IMG/VR virus record: IMGVR_UViG_3300025131_005047
Location: 1 to 62,858 of that record
Length of the DNA stretch: 62,858 nucleotides
From: a virus
Reading direction: 5' to 3' (one strand)
Positions 35,304-43,744 of this stretch are shown here, piece by piece. A program made the translations under genes and the position numbers. Within the stretch, counting starts at the first letter, position 1; every line of letters begins with the position of its first letter. A model generated the notes under the pieces. The model ran no database searches. It was not told the origin of the DNA and saw only the letters and a program-made list of their open reading frames with translations.

Positions 35304-37874
35304 TTATTTATAATAATTTCCATATATGACCATTTTTGAATCTATTTCATCATTTATCTTACTAATAACTATTTTGATGACATCATTTGGCCCCGCACAA
35401 AACGGGAAAGTAACAGTTTTTTCTGCTCCATGACCCATTTCACCATATATATACATCGAATAGCTTGCAATATTGTCAATAAGTGCGTTTGTAAATTTAA
35501 CTCCTGACCAACCTCCTGCAGATAAATAATGGTCCAATCTATCAACAGCTAATGTAAGTACCTGATTCTCAGTATACCCTGAGGTTGGGACATTATTAAT
35601 CTTACAAAAGTCTTCTACGAGCCCTGTTTCTCTACACATAATGTCAAACTCTAAAGAAATGTCTAAAGAATCCCCTTCAGTTAAATATAATACCTGACCT
35701 GGTCTACACGCATTAAAATTACAACTACAATCTAGTAAATTATATCTATCTTTATCTACTAAATAATTGTGTATTATTTCATCATTAGTTAATGGTTCTA
35801 AATAATATCTCATTTGAGATATTCCTCCATCAAAAGTGCCTGCAAAATTCTTTTCTATTAATAACCCTAAATCTTTATTATCTTGGTGGTATGGGTAACA
35901 AGTATCTCCAGATATAAAAGTTAAGCTTTCTATGAGTCCTTGTGACCCTCCACCCCACGACATATTATATGGTACTCCCACCTGTAATTCTGGCTCCGTA
36001 TTTAATCTTCTAGGGATAATCTCTTCAAAGTCAGGAACCTCCAAAACTGGTCGTCCATTAACAAATAATGTTAAAGTTCCTCTTCTAAAATTAATTTCGT
36101 CTAACCATTTTTTATTAAAATTTATTACTGTTTTTTCTTTTATGTGTGCTGTTATAGCTGCAGTACTAGGTGTAACGATTTCTCTTAAATCATTGACACC
36201 ACCATAATTTTCTAAATCACAACCCTCATAACAATAGTCTCTTTGGAATCTTGCTGTGATTTCTAACCATGGTTCTTTAGCTATATGGGTACTTCCAGTT
36301 AATCCACAAATTGATTTAGAAGTGTATTTTTCACTAATTGTATATCCTGTAGTGTAGGTGTATCCTGTAATACACGTACCTGTCATTATACAACTTCCAG
36401 TGTAGTATATTGCTCTATAACCTAACTTATAATCTGGAGTTAATCGCAGGCCAAAAGCGTTACTCATTGAATCTATTATATTAGGATATGTCCATTTTTC
36501 ATAGAGTGTTTTCTTATTATTACATCCGTCTACTACTATTACTTTTTTACTTTTTTGTATCGGTAGGGTCCCACCAGAACAGGAATACTCCATATTATCA
36601 CATGTTGTTACACCCGATTCCCCAGAAAATACATTCCAAAACTTATTCTCTGCTCTAGTTCCCATATACCAGAAAAATCCAGCATTATTAGGGTATTTGG
36701 CGTTTAAAGTATTTTCATAACCAGGACATATTTCTGGATGCTGTCTTACTTTAAGTAAACAATCAACAGTCCATCCACACTCAGTTCTTGCTGGAAGAGC
36801 TTCATATTCATAATCATATAATTTAAAGAATCCTTGATAGAATCCGCCATCAAGTTCTTGGTATTGTCCTGCACATGACCCTGTCACACTCACTATATTA
36901 TAATTGTATGGGTTTTTAGTGTATCCTGTTACCGCATGCATTTTGAATCTTTTATCATAATGAAGCGGATTGTGTTTATATTGTGATGGCAAAGTTTCCC
37001 ATAATTTAAGTGATTCTATTCCACAAGGTGTCTTCCAATACCCTAGTTGTACCGAAGTAGAAGCTGTAAAAATAGCACCGAAAGGAGTTGAAGCTGAACT
37101 AGTTATCGAAGCGTTACTTAATGTAAATTTATACGCAGTCCCTCCAGTAAAGAAACAACAGGTAACATATTTCATATCCTCACAATTAAATCCACTAAGA
37201 TTATTATTAGTAGTTTTTGCTGTATATGAAACAGTTGGTACTCCATTAACTAAAGTGTTTGGGTATTCACATCCTGTATCACAGTTTGGTGGGTTGGTAA
37301 TATTAGGTGACCAGGTTACTGGCCAGAAATTAACCGTATTCTCGAGTGTTATTCCTGTAACAGTACCTACAAAGGTGGTGTTTGCGGTAAATGAAACTTT
37401 ACAAAAATCACAGATTGTAGGGTCGTCTTTCATATACCTCACCAATCCGTTATCGGTTCCTGTTAGCCCTATACCACACACAGCTTCTACAAATTTTGTA
37501 TAACCACTATAATCTCTAGTTTCACATTTTATACATCTACACAACGCATCATGTTCATTAGGTCTTGCCTTATCCCAATAAGATAAACTTAATAAAGTAT
37601 TTGCAGAATAATATTTATTACACGCAAGATTAAAAGATTGTGTACATCCTGTTCTATTCAAATCAAACCATGCTCCTAATCTATTAGAGGAAAAGGCTGT
37701 ACCTGTTTTTAGAGAACTTTCATTCCCCAGGACTCCTATAGGGGATTTTGAGTATATTACCTCCATATTATAGTCCTTTTCATCAGACGCTAAAAAGAAA
37801 TCATAGTATGAGCTATAATTAATATGTGCATCTAATTTATTAAAAAAATAGTTATTTAAATTTTGTGGTCCCAT
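35304..37874 (-). CDS. Large Cys-rich tail adhesin with LamG/ConA-like region
   Basis: An 856-residue protein with about 30 cysteines, often paired (CRCIKC, CDFC, CCFF, CSCNFNAC). The part from about residue 555 to 715 (WLEITARFQRD, GTLTLFVNGRPVLEVPDFEE, AGTFDGGISQMRYYLEPLT) resembles a laminin-G/concanavalin-like jelly roll, the type used for glycan binding. Other parts are Thr/Tyr/Gly-rich and beta-like. It starts the fibre-cluster transcript with a late promoter 30 bp upstream. Likely a long receptor-binding protein; no catalytic motif was seen. Confidence 0.65.
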   Translation of the reverse strand: MGPQNLNNYFFNKLDAHINYSSYYDFFLASDEKDYNMEVIYSKSPIGVLGNESSLKTGTAFSSNRLGAWFDLNRTGCTQSFNLACNKYYSANTLLSLSYWDKARPNEHDALCRCIKCETRDYSGYTKFVEAVCGIGLTGTDNGLVRYMKDDPTICDFCKVSFTANTTFVGTVTGITLENTVNFWPVTWSPNITNPPNCDTGCEYPNTLVNGVPTVSYTAKTTNNNLSGFNCEDMKYVTCCFFTGGTAYKFTLSNASITSSASTPFGAIFTASTSVQLGYWKTPCGIESLKLWETLPSQYKHNPLHYDKRFKMHAVTGYTKNPYNYNIVSVTGSCAGQYQELDGGFYQGFFKLYDYEYEALPARTECGWTVDCLLKVRQHPEICPGYENTLNAKYPNNAGFFWYMGTRAENKFWNVFSGESGVTTCDNMEYSCSGGTLPIQKSKKVIVVDGCNNKKTLYEKWTYPNIIDSMSNAFGLRLTPDYKLGYRAIYYTGSCIMTGTCITGYTYTTGYTISEKYTSKSICGLTGSTHIAKEPWLEITARFQRDYCYEGCDLENYGGVNDLREIVTPSTAAITAHIKEKTVINFNKKWLDEINFRRGTLTLFVNGRPVLEVPDFEEIIPRRLNTEPELQVGVPYNMSWGGGSQGLIESLTFISGDTCYPYHQDNKDLGLLIEKNFAGTFDGGISQMRYYLEPLTNDEIIHNYLVDKDRYNLLDCSCNFNACRPGQVLYLTEGDSLDISLEFDIMCRETGLVEDFCKINNVPTSGYTENQVLTLAVDRLDHYLSAGGWSGVKFTNALIDNIASYSMYIYGEMGHGAEKTVTFPFCAGPNDVIKIVISKINDEIDSKMVIYGNYYK

Positions 37875-37903
37875 TATACATAAATACTTCTTGAATTACT
37901 TAA

Positions 37904-37911
37904 TATTTATA
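37904..37911 (-). promoter_or_regulatory. T4-type late promoter for adhesin operon
   Basis: TATAAATA on the minus strand, 30 bp upstream of the Cys-rich adhesin start, in the 51-bp gap between divergent genes. The plus strand here has only a variant (CATAAATA near 37880), so the divergent gene at 37926 may use another signal. Confidence 0.55.
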
Positions 37912-37925
37912 GTAAAACAACTATT

Positions 37926-38603
37926 ATGGTTAATGAAGAAACAAAATGTGATTGTAACAAAATACACCCAGATATGTCTCATGATGATTGGGTAGACCAA
38001 AATCCTGAAATGGTAGAGGCTGGAGAAGATGAGGAATTAGAAGAACTTGTAGACTATGATGGGTCTATACTAAGTTCCAAGGTCCCTAATAATTTTACTA
38101 AAGCAACTAAAGTTAGTAGAAGTACTAGTGATGATGTAGAGAAAGCTTCACATATGAAATCACGTAATTTTTACTATAAAAGATTTTGGGCTGAAGGATA
38201 TATGGGAGCTGGTCTTGGGGATAATGAGGAAACTGATACTTTAACTGGTGATGAAACTATAGAGATGTTTACCGATGAAGAAGAAGGTTATGGTCTTTCA
38301 TTATCTAAAGCAATTGAAAAAGCAGAGGAAAAAGGTAAGATTGTTAAGGGTTCTCAGAAACAACTAGACTCACCTAAAATGAGAATTACTGAAAAAGAAA
38401 AAATAAAAAAAATTGTAGAGAAATTATTAAGTAATAAAGATTCGGATATTAGTGTTTCTGATAAAGAACAAGAACTACATGATGGTGGTGAAATAGACCC
38501 AATCATAAAAAGAAAGTTCAAGAGTCTTATCAAATCAATTAACTCTACATCTAATCTGAGCGTAGATGAAGTTATAAAAAATTTATTAAGTAATGCCGGA
38601 TAA
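37926..38603 (+). CDS. Acidic phage protein of unknown function
   Basis: A 225-residue protein. The N-terminal third is very acidic and carries CDCNKIHPDMSHDDW, which could bind a metal. The C-terminal third has basic helices (ITEKEKIKKIVEKLLSN, IKRKFKSLIKSI). It overlaps the next gene by 11 bp, indicating translational coupling. No family is recognised. The position, a run of small charged proteins before the sugar cluster, is compatible with internal head or assembly proteins. Confidence 0.55.
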   Translation: MVNEETKCDCNKIHPDMSHDDWVDQNPEMVEAGEDEELEELVDYDGSILSSKVPNNFTKATKVSRSTSDDVEKASHMKSRNFYYKRFWAEGYMGAGLGDNEETDTLTGDETIEMFTDEEEGYGLSLSKAIEKAEEKGKIVKGSQKQLDSPKMRITEKEKIKKIVEKLLSNKDSDISVSDKEQELHDGGEIDPIIKRKFKSLIKSINSTSNLSVDEVIKNLLSNAG

Positions 38604-39045
38604 GTCTTTAAATGGGAAAACTTTCAAAGTCTCTGATAAAGTCATTGAAAAAATTAAACTGTCTTTAAATGCGTTTGATGGTCCTAGGACTACAGAAGGA
38701 TATGAGAGAGCAAAAAATATTATTAATGACCCTATTATTAGTCTAGCTTTATTAAAAAAAATAAACCATTTTTTTAGAAATGCAGATAAAGATAGTTGGT
38801 CTTATAAATTAACAGGTGGGGACTTAGGAAAAAAATTCTTTTCTATTCTTGAGGATAAGGTTAGAGACGGAGAAAATTCTAGTAAGAAAGCTAGGTCCAG
38901 AAGTGGAATGGAAAATATTTATAAAGATGAACACACTAAAGATGGTTTAGGGAACCCAACGTATGTTAATGTTCCAGGACCACCTAAAGTAGGTGAATTA
39001 AAAGAAGAAATAAAAAGAATAAAAAAATTAATAAACTTAAATTAA
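38593..39045 (+). CDS. Small basic phage protein with IKRIKKL tail
   Basis: A 150-residue, Lys-rich protein with no recognised family. The central part is helical (LISLALLKKINHFFRNADKD-like region at about 50-70). The last 15 residues (LKEEIKRIKKLINLN) closely resemble the leader of the deoC product (NEQIKRIKDLMLIKE), suggesting a shared short interaction or packaging tag. It starts inside the end of the previous gene and is followed after 11 bp by the next small gene. Confidence 0.55.
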   Translation: MPDKSLNGKTFKVSDKVIEKIKLSLNAFDGPRTTEGYERAKNIINDPIISLALLKKINHFFRNADKDSWSYKLTGGDLGKKFFSILEDKVRDGENSSKKARSRSGMENIYKDEHTKDGLGNPTYVNVPGPPKVGELKEEIKRIKKLINLN

Positions 39046-39056
39046 ATTAAATTATT

Positions 39057-39386
39057 ATGGCAACTAACGAACCAAGTGCAGCTCAACGAATGAGCGAAAT
39101 GGCAGAAGCTGAAAGAAAAAAAGCTTTTGCTCGTAATGAATATAACCCTGTAAAAGAGGATGATGGGTACGATGTTAATCACCCAAACGCCAATTCTGAT
39201 GGGGACGATAAAGGTAGAGGCACAGCTTCTTATTTAGGAGTACATGGAGATGCTGGTACACAAACAGACCAAAAACTTAGAAAAGACTTAATTAAAGGTA
39301 ACCTTTACAACTCTAAAAATGAGTACTACTCTAATACTCCTGGTGATGAGGCAGGTAGTAGTGGAACTATAGAGTTAACTCCTTAA
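39057..39386 (+). CDS. Small hydrophilic phage protein
   Basis: A 109-residue protein, hydrophilic and probably disordered. The N-terminus (AAQRMSEMAEAERKKAFA) is helical and the rest is rich in Asn, Asp, Gly and Ser. No domain is recognised. It lies in the same tight run of small genes; the start is preceded by an A/T-rich sequence without Shine-Dalgarno. Confidence 0.5.
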   Translation: MATNEPSAAQRMSEMAEAERKKAFARNEYNPVKEDDGYDVNHPNANSDGDDKGRGTASYLGVHGDAGTQTDQKLRKDLIKGNLYNSKNEYYSNTPGDEAGSSGTIELTP

Positions 39387-39398
39387 TTAAAAGAGAAA

Positions 39399-39809
39399 AT
39401 GAAGCTTTACAACTCATTAAAAGGTCTTATATTAGAAGCGGCAAACCGGGTGGAGATTGAAGAGGCCATTAAGGGTAGGAATGTTGTGTCAATATATTAT
39501 GCTGGAGATACTACGTTAAACCCTGGTTGGAGAACTATAGAACCAGTATGTGATGGAATGAGTAGAACAAAAGTAGGCACTGGTAATTTGGTGGTAAGAG
39601 CATGGCAACGAGAAGGAGCAACAGATAGACCTAGAACAATGCCGGGTTGGAGACTGTTTAGAGCTGACAGAATTACAACTTGGAATCCTACTCTGGATAC
39701 TTTTGAGGAACCTAGGCCACATTTTAATCCTGTAGGGGATAAAACATTAAGAAATAATGCGTGTTTTGTAATTGCAGACTTCAAAACCGCACCAGAAACA
39801 ATAGTATAG
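39399..39809 (+). CDS. WYL-like domain protein with capsid-targeting-like leader
   Basis: A 136-residue protein. After a short leader (KLYNSLKGLILEAANR) the body follows the order of a WYL-type SH3-like domain: NVVSIYYAGDT, GWRTIEPVCDG, NLVVRAWQREG, GWRLFRADRITTW and a final PRPHFNP. WYL-like folds bind nucleic acids or nucleotides. The leader contains I-L-E-A, the best match in this window to the T4 prohead protease site (I/L-x-E, cut before Ala). That suggests it is packaged in the head and processed (inference). Family call is moderate. Confidence 0.55.
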   Translation: MKLYNSLKGLILEAANRVEIEEAIKGRNVVSIYYAGDTTLNPGWRTIEPVCDGMSRTKVGTGNLVVRAWQREGATDRPRTMPGWRLFRADRITTWNPTLDTFEEPRPHFNPVGDKTLRNNACFVIADFKTAPETIV

Positions 39810-39812
39810 AAA

Positions 39813-40472
39813 ATGGCAGATTTAACATCTTTAGAAACATCTTTATTAGCAGCAAAACAATTCATGAATCATGAAAAAATGCAAGTAAATGGTAAAGGAA
39901 ATACAATGACTCAACCTACGAGACCACTACAAGAGGTTGCGAGTGCTCCGGTACAATTTCCACAAAATACACCAATGCCTAACACCCCTCCACCGAGTCC
40001 ATCACTTTCTAACTTAAAGCCTCATTCTACTATAACCGAAGAATCTATTAGACAATCTAATCTTCCTCCAGCCATAAAAGAAGCGATGATAAAACACCCT
40101 ATACCAGATATTCAAACAGGAGCTGATTTAAATCCCGACTTCATAGATAAAGTAGCCCAAAAAATGAATGATAGCGACTACACTATACAAGGCATGAGAA
40201 ATACAGCAAACTCAACACTACAACAACCATTGACGGAATCTACACCTCAAATTAAAAAATCTCCTATACCATCACCTACTAGAACTCTAGAGTCGAGCGA
40301 TTTAAAAAATGAAATCAAAACTCTTATATCTGAAAGTCTTGACGAATTAATAGAAAATAAAATTAATAAGGTATTGATGGAATCTAAAAATGTAAAAGAA
40401 AATATACATTTTAGAGTGGGTAACAAAATATTCACAGGAAAAATTTCAAAAGTTAAAACATTAAAAAGTTAA
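39813..40472 (+). CDS. Pro-rich phage protein of unknown function
   Basis: A 219-residue protein with a Pro/Thr-rich low-complexity region (residues about 30-70), a middle block ITEESIRQSNLPPAIKEAMI, a second Pro-rich linker, and a C-terminal acidic helix (LKNEIKTLISESLDELIE) followed by a small beta/basic end (HFRVGNKIFTGKISK). No family is recognised. It ends 3 bp before the sigma70-type promoter of the sugar cluster. Scaffold-like or accessory roles are possible. Confidence 0.5.
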   Translation: MADLTSLETSLLAAKQFMNHEKMQVNGKGNTMTQPTRPLQEVASAPVQFPQNTPMPNTPPPSPSLSNLKPHSTITEESIRQSNLPPAIKEAMIKHPIPDIQTGADLNPDFIDKVAQKMNDSDYTIQGMRNTANSTLQQPLTESTPQIKKSPIPSPTRTLESSDLKNEIKTLISESLDELIENKINKVLMESKNVKENIHFRVGNKIFTGKISKVKTLKS

Positions 40473-40475
40473 AGG

Positions 40476-40504
40476 TTGACATACCAATCATTTTTAGGTA
40501 CAAT
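40476..40504 (+). promoter_or_regulatory. Sigma70-type promoter for the sugar cluster
   Basis: A consensus -35 TTGACA (40476-40481), a 17-bp spacer and a -10 TACAAT (40499-40504) lie 21 bp upstream of the first glycosyltransferase ATG. This is the best host-type promoter I found and suggests the cluster is expressed early by unmodified host RNA polymerase, unlike the TATAAATA-driven structural genes. Confidence 0.7.
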
Positions 40505-40525
40505 TTACTTAAATAAAAACTTAAT

Positions 40526-41758
40526 ATGTCAAAAATTAATGTACTAGTAATCCCGAGTGATAGGACTGGGGTTTCAAAATTCCGTTCCGTAGACCCACAT
40601 CTATATCTTCAAAAAATGTATCCTGATGACTTTTGGGTTGATATCGATTATGAACCAAAACTTGACGATGAAAACTTTCTTAAAAAATATCAAATAATCC
40701 ATTATCATAGAAGTTTATCGCCAGATTATAATAAGTCTTTGGACTCTCTTCCCCTAATTCAAAAATTAGGTATTATAGATATAATGGATTTAGACGATTA
40801 TTGGTTACCTAATAGAGAACATCCCGCCTATATGTTAATTAAACAAAATGGTATGGATAAAATGATATTAAAAAATTTACAAGCTGCGGGCCATGTAGTT
40901 ACCACCACACCTATTTTTGCAGCAGAAATTAAACCTCATTGTGATAAAGTATTTGTTTTACCTAACGCGGTAGACCCCACTGAAAAACAGTTTACTCCTA
41001 ATTATGAAAAGTCTGATAAAGTTCGTGTAGGGTGGCTAGGAGGTTCTTCTCACATGGCAGACTTAGAGCTACTTAATGGTATAATTGGTAAATTAGGTCC
41101 TACCGCATCTAAATCACAATTTGTTTTATGTGGTTTTGATACTAGAGGTAGTGTTACCATGATTAACCAAGAAACCAAAGAACAAACAAATAGAGCTATC
41201 ACCCCTAAAGAATCTGTTTGGTTTAAGTATGAACAGATTTTTACGGATGGGTACAACACAGTGGACGAAAATTACAAAAAGTATTTAATGGAATTCAAAA
41301 GAGATGAATATACTGAGGACTTTAACGATTTAAATTATAGAAGAGTGTGGACAAGACCTATTACAACCTACGCTGAAAATTATAATCGTTTTGATATTAG
41401 TTTAGCTCCACTAAAACATCATACATTTAACAGAGTAAAATCACAGTTAAAGGTGATAGAAGCTGGGTTCCATAAAAAAGCATTAATTGCTCAAAATTAC
41501 GGGCCTTATCAAATAGACTGTGTTAATGCTAGGGAACGTGGTGGAACTATTAATGATAAAGGAAATGCCTTGTTAGTAGATAAAGTTAAAAATCATAAGT
41601 TGTGGGGGAAATACACTAAATTATTAATTAATAACCCAGATTTAAGGAAACAGTTAGGTGAAAATTTATATAGGGATGTACAACCTTATCACATTAAAAA
41701 TGTAACAGCTAAAAGAGCTGAGATTTACAAAGAATTAGTTAGACAAAAAAATAAATAA
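40526..41758 (+). CDS. Glycosyltransferase, GT4-like (GT-B fold)
   Basis: A 410-residue protein. The N-terminal domain starts KINVLVIPSDRTGVSKFR and has IIHYHRSLS; the C-terminal domain has KVRVGWLGGSSHMADLELL, RFDISLAPLKHHTFNRVKS and LKVIEAGFHKKALIA, the usual GT4-type donor-binding region. It would transfer a sugar from a nucleotide sugar. First gene after the sigma70-type promoter. Donor and acceptor cannot be read from sequence. Confidence 0.75.
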   Translation: MSKINVLVIPSDRTGVSKFRSVDPHLYLQKMYPDDFWVDIDYEPKLDDENFLKKYQIIHYHRSLSPDYNKSLDSLPLIQKLGIIDIMDLDDYWLPNREHPAYMLIKQNGMDKMILKNLQAAGHVVTTTPIFAAEIKPHCDKVFVLPNAVDPTEKQFTPNYEKSDKVRVGWLGGSSHMADLELLNGIIGKLGPTASKSQFVLCGFDTRGSVTMINQETKEQTNRAITPKESVWFKYEQIFTDGYNTVDENYKKYLMEFKRDEYTEDFNDLNYRRVWTRPITTYAENYNRFDISLAPLKHHTFNRVKSQLKVIEAGFHKKALIAQNYGPYQIDCVNARERGGTINDKGNALLVDKVKNHKLWGKYTKLLINNPDLRKQLGENLYRDVQPYHIKNVTAKRAEIYKELVRQKNK

Positions 41759-41760
41759 TT

Positions 41761-42018
41761 ATGTCTCAAGATAATAAATTACCAGAATGGTTCGATGGTG
41801 AACTTTATGAAAAAGGAGATGTGGTTACTAATCGATTCTCAGGTGAAGAATACACCTTAACCTCCGAAGAATTATCTATGTATGATTTTATAATGGGAGC
41901 ACAAATAATTTTAGAAATGGGTATGAACAACCAATCCCAAACTATTTTAGATATGAGAAAAGGATTAGAATGGTTCAGAGAAAATAATAACGAGGCCTAT
42001 ATGGTCTTACTAGATTAA
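41761..42018 (+). CDS. Conserved small acidic protein
   Basis: An 85-residue protein with the pattern PEWFDGELYEKGDVVTN, FSGEEYTLTSEELSMYDFI and GLEWFRENNNEAYMVLL. I recognise this type as a widespread small protein in T4-like marine phages, function unknown. It is 2 bp after the glycosyltransferase stop and 12 bp before the CDGSH gene. Confidence 0.6.
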   Translation: MSQDNKLPEWFDGELYEKGDVVTNRFSGEEYTLTSEELSMYDFIMGAQIILEMGMNNQSQTILDMRKGLEWFRENNNEAYMVLLD

Positions 42019-42030
42019 AAATTTAAAAAA

Positions 42031-42210
42031 ATGACAGTAGAAATTAATATAATAGAAAATGGACCTATATTGGTCAAAGGAAAAACTACCGTAACAAAAG
42101 GTGGTGAAAAAGTAGTAGTTAGTGAAAATTATGCATTATGTAGATGTGGGCAATCCCACAATCAACCAATGTGTGATGGAACACATAAATCATGTAATTT
42201 TAAAGGATAA
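42031..42210 (+). CDS. CDGSH iron-sulfur domain protein
   Basis: A 59-residue protein. Residues 36-52 read LCRCGQSHNQPMCDGTH, which fits C-x-C-x2-S/T-x3-P-x-C-D-G-(S/A/T)-H exactly: Cys37, Cys39, Cys48 and His52 would bind one [2Fe-2S] cluster as in mitoNEET-type proteins. The N-terminal half is a short beta region (GPILVKGKTTV). A single CDGSH unit is the size of bacterial members. In this family the cluster is redox-active and labile. Fits snugly between neighbours (12 bp before, 4 bp after). The role in the phage is unknown. Confidence 0.85.
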   Translation: MTVEINIIENGPILVKGKTTVTKGGEKVVVSENYALCRCGQSHNQPMCDGTHKSCNFKG

Positions 42211-42214
42211 AAAT

Positions 42215-42448
42215 ATGTACTATCAAGCAATCGTAGCATTTGAAACAGGAGTTATCGACGGTAACGGTAATCCAAAGATTAAAAAATTTAAATATGTTGT
42301 AGAGTCTGAATCGGTTTTTGAAGCAAATAAAAGACTTGCACATTATCTATCTGAAGACACTAGAGATTCAGAAATCATATCGGTGGTTAAAGCCCCGTAT
42401 GAAGATATTTTACACCCAGAACTAACACCAAATTATTATAAACAATGA
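42215..42448 (+). CDS. Small conserved protein of unknown function
   Basis: A 77-residue protein, YYQAIVAFETGVIDGNG, KKFKYVVESESVFEANKRL and DSEIISVVKAPYEDIL. I chose the ATG at 42215 because an upstream in-frame ATG at 42122 lies inside the CDGSH gene. It looks like a small single-domain alpha/beta protein as found in T4-like phages. It overlaps the exonuclease start by 4 bp (ATGA). Confidence 0.6.
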   Translation: MYYQAIVAFETGVIDGNGNPKIKKFKYVVESESVFEANKRLAHYLSEDTRDSEIISVVKAPYEDILHPELTPNYYKQ

Positions 42449-43134
42449 TTGACAATATAAACAAATTATTATTTTTAGATATAGAAACTGTTGGTGCTTA
42501 TAAAGACCTAGATGAATTATATCGTGAAGACAAACAACTTAGCAAAGTATGGGATGATAGTGGTTATGAGTATTTTAAAAGACACTACCCTGAAGATTCG
42601 GAATTATCAAGTACTGATGTGTTTAGTAAACGTGCAGGTCTATTATCTGAGTTTGGAAAAATAGTTTGTATATCTGTTGGATTTGTTTTGGAAGATGGAG
42701 AAATTAAGTTGGATAGTTTTACTGGTGGTGAAGAAGAGATTCTAACAAAATGTTCTAGTCTTTTAAATAGAGTGGACAAATTAGGATTTCTTATTTGTGG
42801 TCATAATGTAAAAAACTTTGACCTGCCATATATTGGAAAAAGAATGTTAATAAATAATATTACAGTTCCTAATATTATACCTAACTATAAAATAAAACCT
42901 TGGGAATCTAGAGTTCTAGATACTAAAGAGGTTTGGAACTTTAATTCCTATAGGGGACTGTCCTCTCTAGAATTAGTGTGTGCATCTCTAGGGATACCAA
43001 ACCCTAAAGATAATGAAGTAACGGGGGCAAATCTCCACTCTTTTTACTACACTGAAGGAGATATAGAAAAGATTAAAGACTATTGTGAGAAAGATGTTAA
43101 ATCTTTAATAAATTTTGTACAAAAAATAAAATAA
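42445..43134 (+). CDS. 3'-5' exonuclease (PolB-exonuclease-like, DEDDy)
   Basis: A 229-residue protein of the predicted 3'-5' exonuclease family related to the family B polymerase proofreading domain. Exo I is LLFLDIETVG, Exo II is FLICGHNVKNFDLPYI, and Exo III is YTEGDIEKIKDYCEKDV with the acidic residues and a Tyr. It lacks a polymerase domain. Likely role: DNA end trimming during replication or recombination. It starts 4 bp inside the previous gene and is followed by dut. Confidence 0.8.
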   Translation: MIDNINKLLFLDIETVGAYKDLDELYREDKQLSKVWDDSGYEYFKRHYPEDSELSSTDVFSKRAGLLSEFGKIVCISVGFVLEDGEIKLDSFTGGEEEILTKCSSLLNRVDKLGFLICGHNVKNFDLPYIGKRMLINNITVPNIIPNYKIKPWESRVLDTKEVWNFNSYRGLSSLELVCASLGIPNPKDNEVTGANLHSFYYTEGDIEKIKDYCEKDVKSLINFVQKIK

Positions 43135-43135
43135 T

Positions 43136-43744
43136 ATGATAGAAGGATTAATGGGTAAAATAAAAAAACTACAAACATTGGCTAGTGTAAGTCCTGATAG
43201 CATGATGAAAGAAGTAATGGATATTCAAAACGATGCAAACCTTTTAAAGGATTTAGAAAAATTACAAATGGAGGACCTTGCCCCAGAACCGCAAAAAATA
43301 CCAGTTAAATTTATAAATAAAAGCAATCATCCAGACCCAGCCTTTCAACATAAAGATGATAGTGGTTTTGACTTTAGAGCAAATATACCAAGAGACACAT
43401 TAACATTAAAACCTATGGCGCGACTAGCGGTTCCTACCGGCCTATACTTTGAGTTACCCGAGCATTATGAATTACAAGTAAGACCAAGAAGTGGTTTAGC
43501 TTATAATCACGGTATAACAGTACTTAATACTCCAGGTACTGTAGATAGAGGATATAGAGGAGAGATTAAAATCATTTTAATTAATTTAGGTCAAGAAAAT
43601 TTTGTCATCAATGATGGCGATAGAATAGCACAAGGAGTAATAAACGGCATATTATCACAATATTGGTCTGATTTCATTAAAGTTAATGAGATTTCTGAAA
43701 CTGAACGTTCTGATAATGGTTTTGGTAGTACAGGTAAAAAATAA
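43136..43744 (+). CDS. dut: dUTP diphosphatase (trimeric) with N-terminal extension
   Basis: A 202-residue protein that converts dUTP to dUMP and pyrophosphate. All five motifs are present: DDSGFDFRA, PRSGLA, GTVDRGYRGEIKI, GDRIAQGVI and RSDNGFGSTGK. The dUTPase core begins at about residue 53; the preceding helical extension (GKIKKLQTLASVS, MKEVMDIQNDANLLKDLEKL) is not part of the usual enzyme of about 150 residues. It prevents uracil incorporation and supplies dUMP. The gene overlaps the next by 1 bp. Confidence 0.92.
   Translation: MIEGLMGKIKKLQTLASVSPDSMMKEVMDIQNDANLLKDLEKLQMEDLAPEPQKIPVKFINKSNHPDPAFQHKDDSGFDFRANIPRDTLTLKPMARLAVPTGLYFELPEHYELQVRPRSGLAYNHGITVLNTPGTVDRGYRGEIKIILINLGQENFVINDGDRIAQGVINGILSQYWSDFIKVNEISETERSDNGFGSTGKK

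Noticed and set aside
42122-42214. Longer in-frame version of the small gene at 42215
   Set aside because: The upstream ATG lies inside the CDGSH gene in another frame, and the added 31 residues look like a shadow; the ATG at 42215 follows the CDGSH stop by 4 bp.
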